Assembly: GCA_900544705.1 (NCBI GenBank)
Contig: UQWH01000005.1
Coordinates: 1-62,948 of the forward strand
Length of the DNA stretch: 62,948 nucleotides
Origin: an uncultured Eubacteriales bacterium
GTDB lineage: Bacteria > Bacillota > Clostridia > Oscillospirales > Oscillospiraceae
Direction of reading: 5' to 3'
The position numbers and the translations under genes were made by a program. Below, piece after piece: positions 60,001 to 62,948 of the stretch. Position 1 is the stretch's first letter, and each line of letters opens with the position of its first letter. A model generated the notes under the pieces. The model was not told the origin of the DNA and made no database searches. It worked only from the letters and a program-made list of their open reading frames with translations.

Positions 60001-62010
60001 AACGGTGATGGGGAGATAGTCATTCGTCTTATCCCCGATGGGCTTCAGGGTGACCTTCAGCGTGTCACCCTCGAGGAAGATCGCAGAGGTGTAGACCGTG
60101 CCGTAATTGTTGGCGGTGCCGAGGGCGGTCTTGCGCAGGGTGCCGTCGGGCGCGGTCTCGACGTACTCGATCGTGTAATCCGTGCCGACCTTCCAGCCAC
60201 TGTTGCTGGCGTAGATCTGGTTTGCACGCTGGAGCACGAAGGCGCAGTCCTCTTCGCCGACGGTCACGACGATGCTGCCGTTGAAGTCGCCGTTGGCATC
60301 ATAGCCTTCGACGAGGTAGTCGCCGGGCAGCATGGTGGTGGCATACTTGAGCTTATAGCCGTCAGGCACTGCGGTAAGGTCGGCCAACAGGTCGGTCGCG
60401 CCCTTCACGCCATTCTGATAGGAATAGACCTTCAGGTCGGCAAGCTGGGCGTTGTGCAGGCCATTGAATTCCACGTTGACCTTGGTGTGCACCGCGATCT
60501 TTGCGGTGGGGTTCATAATGGCATAGACCTCGTCGTCGCTGTTGGACAGCGCCACGAGATAGCCGGTCGCGGCCTTGTCTGCGACGAAGGAAGCCGTGCC
60601 GTTTTCATCGGTGACAGCATTCTGAATGGCAGTCACTTCGCCGGTGGCAGGCTCCAGCCAGCCGAGCCGCACACCCTCAAGCGCCTTGGCAGCAGCCTTC
60701 AGGGCAGCCCCGTCCTTATAGAGATACGCGCTGACTGCGTAGAAGCCCTTGACGGTCACATTGACCTTCTCGCCATCAACGACGGCGGCGGGCGCGTCGA
60801 TCCATGTGTAATAATCTGACCATGCTTCGCCATCCTGGTAAAGGAAGAAATCTACAGTATCGCCGTCGTGCACAGCCGTGTTTGTGACGAAGGTGCCGTT
60901 GTAGCCGCCGGAGGCGGATGCAGTACCGTCGTTGGGGAAGCCCTCATTGACAAAGAAGCCGAAGCTGTCAGTCAAGCCAAACGTGAGCGAGACCCAGCCC
61001 GTGCTGCCCACACTCAGATAGCTCGAGGCTGTCTGCGGCGTGAAGTCCTTGCCAAAAACCAGCTCATGCGCTTTGACCAGCACGTCCAACGCGGAAACAC
61101 CCTCGACGCTGTCGGTAAAGCCGTAGCTCTCGGCCAGATCGCCGGAAACCTCCACAGTCTCGATCCCGTGCAGATAAGCGCCAGCCGCCTGCGAGCGAAC
61201 GGTCACATTGGCCTTGGGGATGCGCTGGCCGGCCTTCACGGTGACGGTATAGGTCGTGGGAACGACCGCGGATGTGTTTTCTGTGCCTTCTTCTGCGTCG
61301 CCGCAGCGGAGGGTCAGCACCGTGCCGTCCTCCATGGGGATGGATGCCGAGCGGCGATAGCTCGTCTCGCCCACGGTCAGATAGACCTGATTACACTTAT
61401 TGGCTGCCGTGACTGCAACGGTCACATTGGCCGGTTCGGTCAGGGTCAGGGTGTATTCCAGAGTGTCCTTGTCAAAGGCAGGAGACAGCGTGCCGCTGCT
61501 GAAAGACAGTGCCGACAATGCTGTGTTGCTCTTCGTGCTCCAGTCGCCGCCGATGTCTGCACCATAGCCGGTTTTGGTGTATAGAACGCGGATCTCGTCT
61601 CCGGCGGCCAGTGTACCGTTCTTGGCGGTAAAGGCAGAGAAGGAGGCGTTCACGAACCAGTCGTTCAGCGTGCCCATCCAACCGGATTGCGCGCCGCCGT
61701 CCACTTCGGCAAGACCGTTCACCTTACCGAGGTATTCGCCGCCATAGATGCTGCTGGCTGTCTCGTAGGAATAGTGATTCTTTTCCAGCGCGTATTTTAC
61801 GCAGCTCATCATGGTGGAATCATCCTTCAGGGTGATCCATTCATCTACCAGCGTTCCCTCCCATGGAGCGCCGTCGGCCTTGTTCCATGTGGAGTTTTCC
61901 ACACGAACACGAACCTGGCCGTCGTGACCGTCAACTGCAAACACTGTGACAGGCAGCAAAGACAGCACCATAGCCAGTGCAAGCAGCAGCGATAACACTC
62001 GTTTTTTCAT
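57079..62010 (-). CDS. Sortase-anchored DUF4430/alpha-alpha-barrel protein, predicted corrinoid-binding surface protein
   Basis: A 1,643-residue surface protein. In order: signal peptide (to about residue 25); a DUF4430 domain (about 32-150, GWMGTLNDWFVN); a cadherin-like beta sandwich (about 165-205); a second DUF4430-like domain (about 290-420, FGFFVNEGFPN); several beta-sandwich domains (420-1130); two to three charged three-helix repeats (about 1165-1300, IDAIGEVTLESEE type); an alpha/alpha-barrel domain with prenyltransferase-like repeats (about 1300-1580, DGGFASWGNANCES); and a TP-rich linker with PTTGDSG, a membrane helix and ARKKFKTE. DUF4430 and an alpha/alpha barrel are the two domains of intrinsic factor and transcobalamin, here in the opposite order. 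The gene is directly controlled by a cobalamin riboswitch. Corrinoid capture at the cell wall is the best hypothesis. Confidence 0.88.
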   Translation of the reverse strand: MKKRVLSLLLALAMVLSLLPVTVFAVDGHDGQVRVRVENSTWNKADGAPWEGTLVDEWITLKDDSTMMSCVKYALEKNHYSYETASSIYGGEYLGKVNGLAEVDGGAQSGWMGTLNDWFVNASFSAFTAKNGTLAAGDEIRVLYTKTGYGADIGGDWSTKSNTALSALSFSSGTLSPAFDKDTLEYTLTLTEPANVTVAVTAANKCNQVYLTVGETSYRRSASIPMEDGTVLTLRCGDAEEGTENTSAVVPTTYTVTVKAGQRIPKANVTVRSQAAGAYLHGIETVEVSGDLAESYGFTDSVEGVSALDVLVKAHELVFGKDFTPQTASSYLSVGSTGWVSLTFGLTDSFGFFVNEGFPNDGTASASGGYNGTFVTNTAVHDGDTVDFFLYQDGEAWSDYYTWIDAPAAVVDGEKVNVTVKGFYAVSAYLYKDGAALKAAAKALEGVRLGWLEPATGEVTAIQNAVTDENGTASFVADKAATGYLVALSNSDDEVYAIMNPTAKIAVHTKVNVEFNGLHNAQLADLKVYSYQNGVKGATDLLADLTAVPDGYKLKYATTMLPGDYLVEGYDANGDFNGSIVVTVGEEDCAFVLQRANQIYASNSGWKVGTDYTIEYVETAPDGTLRKTALGTANNYGTVYTSAIFLEGDTLKVTLKPIGDKTNDYLPITVTKTGSETVDKGALSFSASIPQGLDVKITAPAGSTVVAGTFGNYYFYTFIDPVQTTDNGDGTLTASFRVPTTTSLNHFLRVQNPDGVTYWSFDRWTAAQNITVTRDDLHMDDDISASTVYRFKNNVYDRADVYLNINRQGYKNLSVGEHFELDVFRNWQAIEGFMNAKIALPDVHYQVLDLNGKPSDLLTVTPDAYNSSLATVTANREGTAIVLVTYDAMTHKQAQSSTDSKVLSAIWPESTGVFVVSVGADGSAIATNMKMDRTGSAGTLTDDKLALDAEHDILFYLGTAGASYTFTPESGCTVSIARSTVGKAMTFSGFTTEGVNVDAKTGAVTITGLTTGRHIVRIEKDGVATYQVITARQVRYDLLDADGNVLPENTEFNPGDTVTVQFHDLLSPKEKLSGVFNQNFLVYYHDDDGHSFQGVLPGPFGLYDFNGNPERQKFTLTIPEDTTGVTYVLNGSIKIGGFSGVPTHRGVSYTKGIDPQFGTASAGVMTRLPELVIKLEGYAVAETERLIDAIGEVTLESEEAIAAARKAFDALTEEQQKQVGNYKVLTAAEAALAALKKAEQAEIDAVEAKIDAIGDVTLNSEKAITAAREAYEALTDAQKARVENYDTLIAAEQKLAELKLAALLEHIYTTTGDYLTALGTPSVGSIGGDWMALGLARSGRTVPDGYYDAVVEYVKAHADQNERLHRSRSTDNSRIILALTAIGRDVTNVGGHNLLKGMDSMAYIQKQGINGPVFALIALDSHVYPVSGDVTREKLVQAILDAALANGGWALDGDLADADMTAMAIQALAPYYAGNETIKAAVDKALTVLSGLQLADGGFASWGNANCESNAQVLVALTALGIDPAEDSRFAKNGKTVLDALAGYYVEGGGFKHIANGELDGMATEQGYYALAAYYRLMNKQSGLYDMRDVAIKFEPAKPTTPVTPTTPTTGDSGVAVWFIVLSLSVFALAAALVLARKKFKTE

Positions 62011-62070
62011 ACTTGCGATCTTCCTCTCATAATTAATAATATTTGGCAACGCCTTACGGCGGAGTTGCAG

Positions 62071-62108
62071 AAAACCAAAACGCCCATCTGCCATTCAGCA
62101 GACGGGCG
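62071..62108 (-). terminator. Expression-platform terminator of the cobalamin riboswitch
   Basis: A 10-11-bp stem with one wobble (62082-62092 with 62098-62107), 5-nt loop, followed on the minus strand by GTTTTGGTTTT. It lies between the aptamer and the start codon at 62010, so ligand binding would favour termination. Confidence 0.88.
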
Positions 62109-62298
62109 CACAAATCTGCAACACGGATATTTCTATCGCATTGTTGAGTGTTCGACCCCGGTGATGGCAGCGGTCTGGGAACAGCACCTTGCGTATCTGA
62201 CTTATCCGGCTCAAACCGGCATCACAGTGACCCACTCGCAGGGAATCTCACCCCATTCCGCCGCCGGAGCATCCTCCAGCCGCACCGTCCCATTATTT
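62109..62298 (-). promoter_or_regulatory. Cobalamin riboswitch
   Basis: On the minus strand the leader shows the conserved cobalamin aptamer elements in order: GGGGTGAGATTCCC, GGGTCACTGTGA, a short GCCGG-TTTGA-GCCGG stem, and AAGTCAGATACGC as the J6/3-like box. Boundaries are set from the promoter upstream and the terminator downstream. It should reduce expression of the two DUF4430 genes when the cell has enough adenosyl- or another cobalamin. The SD side shows no obvious pairing, so control is probably by transcription termination. Confidence 0.92.
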
Positions 62299-62305
62299 TT
62301 TTATC

Positions 62306-62334
62306 ATTATATCACCATACGGAAATTTTTTCAA
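62306..62334 (-). promoter_or_regulatory. Promoter of the cobalamin riboswitch transcript
   Basis: On the minus strand TTGAAA (plus 62329-62334), 17-bp spacer, TATAAT (62306-62311). Confidence 0.88.
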
Positions 62335-62584
62335 GCAAACTCTTGGAATTTGGCAAAAAAAACACAGGAACGCAGCTGAGAAGCCCCTTTTCACGCCGTG
62401 TCCCGGGTTAAAAAAGCTCGCAATTGCCGCTGTTTCGTCATGTTATATCAATATATTCTACTAAAAACAGATAAACACCTTCTATTTCGAACCCTCAGGT
62501 TCCCTATCCATATTCCGCACTGGCAATATCAACAAAATCGTGCATGAATTTTTGTGAACTATTTTCGATGCGTATTTTGCTTCA
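62335..62584. other. Gene-less AT-rich region
   Basis: No gene, clear repeat or stable structure was found in these 250 bases between the cobalamin-controlled operon promoter and the small remnant frame. Confidence 0.55.
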
Positions 62585-62710
62585 CTAACGAGAAAATTTT
62601 TCAAAAAGGCCGACCATTTCCGCAGCAGTTCGCTCCTGCGCGTCAAACTCCGGTTCAAATCTGGGAGGTCGGTCTGAAAAATCTATGGAAAAAAGAAAAA
62701 ATCCGAGCAT
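62585..62710 (-). other. Short frame, possible 3' remnant of a gene
   Basis: A 41-codon minus-strand frame whose last 30 codons (RPPRFEPEFDAQERTAAEM segment, then LFEKFSR and stop) have the composition of a real protein end. The start has no ribosome site and lies inside the repeat copy, so it is more likely the tail of a lost gene than an expressed peptide. The same DNA can also fold into a branched structure with an 8-bp closing stem (62608-62615 with 62667-62674). Confidence 0.3.
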
Positions 62711-62761
62711 CCAAAATGCCCGGAAACAGTTGATGCGTCTGGCTTTGCGCCAGACGCATCT
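62700..62761. repeat. Twin-hairpin repeat, copy 2
   Basis: Second copy of the element at 55966-56029. The 12-bp stem GATGCGTCTGGC/GCCAGACGCATC is fully conserved; the loop differs by one base and the linker by one. The two copies are in the same orientation and bracket the cobalamin-controlled operon, 6.7 kb apart. Confidence 0.75.
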
Positions 62762-62778
62762 ATACTGCTATGATAAGA

Positions 62779-62853
62779 TGGAGGTGCCGCCCAGATTTGA
62801 ACTGGGGAGTCAGGGTTTTGCAGACCCTTGCCTTACCACTTGGCCACGGCACC
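62779..62853 (-). tRNA. tRNA-Cys (anticodon GCA)
   Basis: A 75-nt cloverleaf on the minus strand: acceptor GGTGCCG/CGGCACC, anticodon loop CTGCAAA, T loop TTCAAAT, CCA encoded in the DNA. Confidence 0.97.
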
Positions 62854-62868
62854 GAATATAAATCAAGG

Positions 62869-62891
62869 AACGCAGTTGGCGTTCCTTATTG
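62869..62891. other. Hairpin between tRNA-Cys and tRNA-Gly
   Basis: A perfect 9-bp stem (AAGGAACGC/GCGTTCCTT) with a 5-nt loop. It is followed by a T run only on the plus strand, so it is probably a processing spacer or a weak terminator within a tRNA cluster. Confidence 0.5.
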
Positions 62892-62895
62892 TTTT

Positions 62896-62948
62896 TGGAG
62901 CGGGTGACGAGGCTCGAACTCGCTACCTCCACCTTGGCAAGGTGGCGC
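62896..62948 (-). tRNA. tRNA-Gly (anticodon GCC), 5' end outside window
   Basis: The 3' 53 bases of a tRNA on the minus strand: anticodon stem CCACC with loop TTGCCAA (GCC), T arm with TTCGAGC, and an encoded CCA. The D arm and 5' acceptor strand lie beyond the window edge. Confidence 0.93.

Noticed and set aside
58822..60819. A 665-codon plus-strand frame antisense to the large DUF4430 protein
   Set aside because: It is an antisense shadow: the minus-strand frame has a signal peptide, known domains and an anchor, whereas this one has a low-complexity Val/Gly/Asp/His composition and no motifs.
62608..62674. A degenerate tRNA gene ahead of tRNA-Cys
   Set aside because: An 8-bp acceptor-like stem and a TTCAAAT loop are present, but there is no D arm and no proper anticodon arm, and the other strand reads as a protein tail.
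1..62948. CRISPR arrays, prophage, complete insertion sequences or conjugation genes
   Set aside because: No regularly spaced repeats and no cas, phage structural, transposase or relaxase proteins are recognisable in any frame.

Overview
The window reads as a chromosomal segment of a spore-forming, moderately GC-rich Gram-positive gut anaerobe, most likely an Oscillospiraceae/Ruminococcaceae-type Clostridia member. The evidence is a complete spoIIAA-spoIIAB-sigF operon, a T-box in front of tyrS, sortases of two classes, a sortase-assembled pilus locus, very large sortase-anchored surface proteins, consensus sigma-A promoters, and an operon for host-type glycans (L-fucose, alpha-mannosides, amino sugars). 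No rRNA, CRISPR array, prophage or intact insertion sequence was seen.

Layout. 0.1-2 kb: class B sortase and thioredoxin reductase. 2-3.7 kb: a polytopic membrane protein. 3.7-10 kb (minus): a pilus operon with a coiled-coil protein, signal peptidase I, a large LPDSG adhesin broken by a one-base frameshift, an LPGTG backbone pilin, a class C sortase and a DUF3592 protein. 10-12.5 kb (minus): XdhC, a methyltransferase and a THEP1-like NTPase. 12.6-18.3 kb (minus): tRNA-Thr, the spoIIA operon (preceded by a 212-bp inverted-repeat structured element), then comEA, response regulator, histidine kinase and a GerM-domain lipoprotein. 18.4-21.2 kb (plus): D,D-carboxypeptidase, uracil-DNA glycosylase, exonuclease III. 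21-31 kb: nadE, pfkA, T-box/tyrS, and an operon of leucyl aminopeptidase, cutC, transglutaminase-like protein, tgt and yajC. 31-37 kb: a sortase-anchored subtilase with an internal dockerin-like module. 37-41 kb: queA, dapA, ribokinase and an SPFH protein.

41.4-52.7 kb (minus): a ten-gene sugar operon: fuculose-P aldolase, fucose isomerase, FGGY kinase, lyxose/mannose isomerase, fructokinase, GH38 alpha-mannosidase, NahK-like kinase, ROK kinase, NagB and a CBM9-like protein. Together these would turn fucose into lactaldehyde and DHAP, mannose into fructose-6-P by way of fructose, and amino sugars into fructose-6-P. Upstream (52.7-55.9 kb) is a scar of decayed and fused genes: GH38 C-terminal half, GH36-like piece, surface-protein tail, and a six-hairpin-type glycosidase with two TGA codons at tryptophan positions.

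56-62.4 kb (minus): a cobalamin riboswitch with its own promoter and terminator controls a 1,643-residue sortase-anchored protein, followed by a small lipoprotein. Both carry DUF4430 (transcobalamin C-terminal-like) domains, and the large one also carries an alpha/alpha-barrel domain. This looks like a Gram-positive, surface-anchored counterpart of intrinsic factor/transcobalamin for capturing corrinoids, and is the most interesting system in the window. The window ends in tRNA-Cys and a partial tRNA-Gly.
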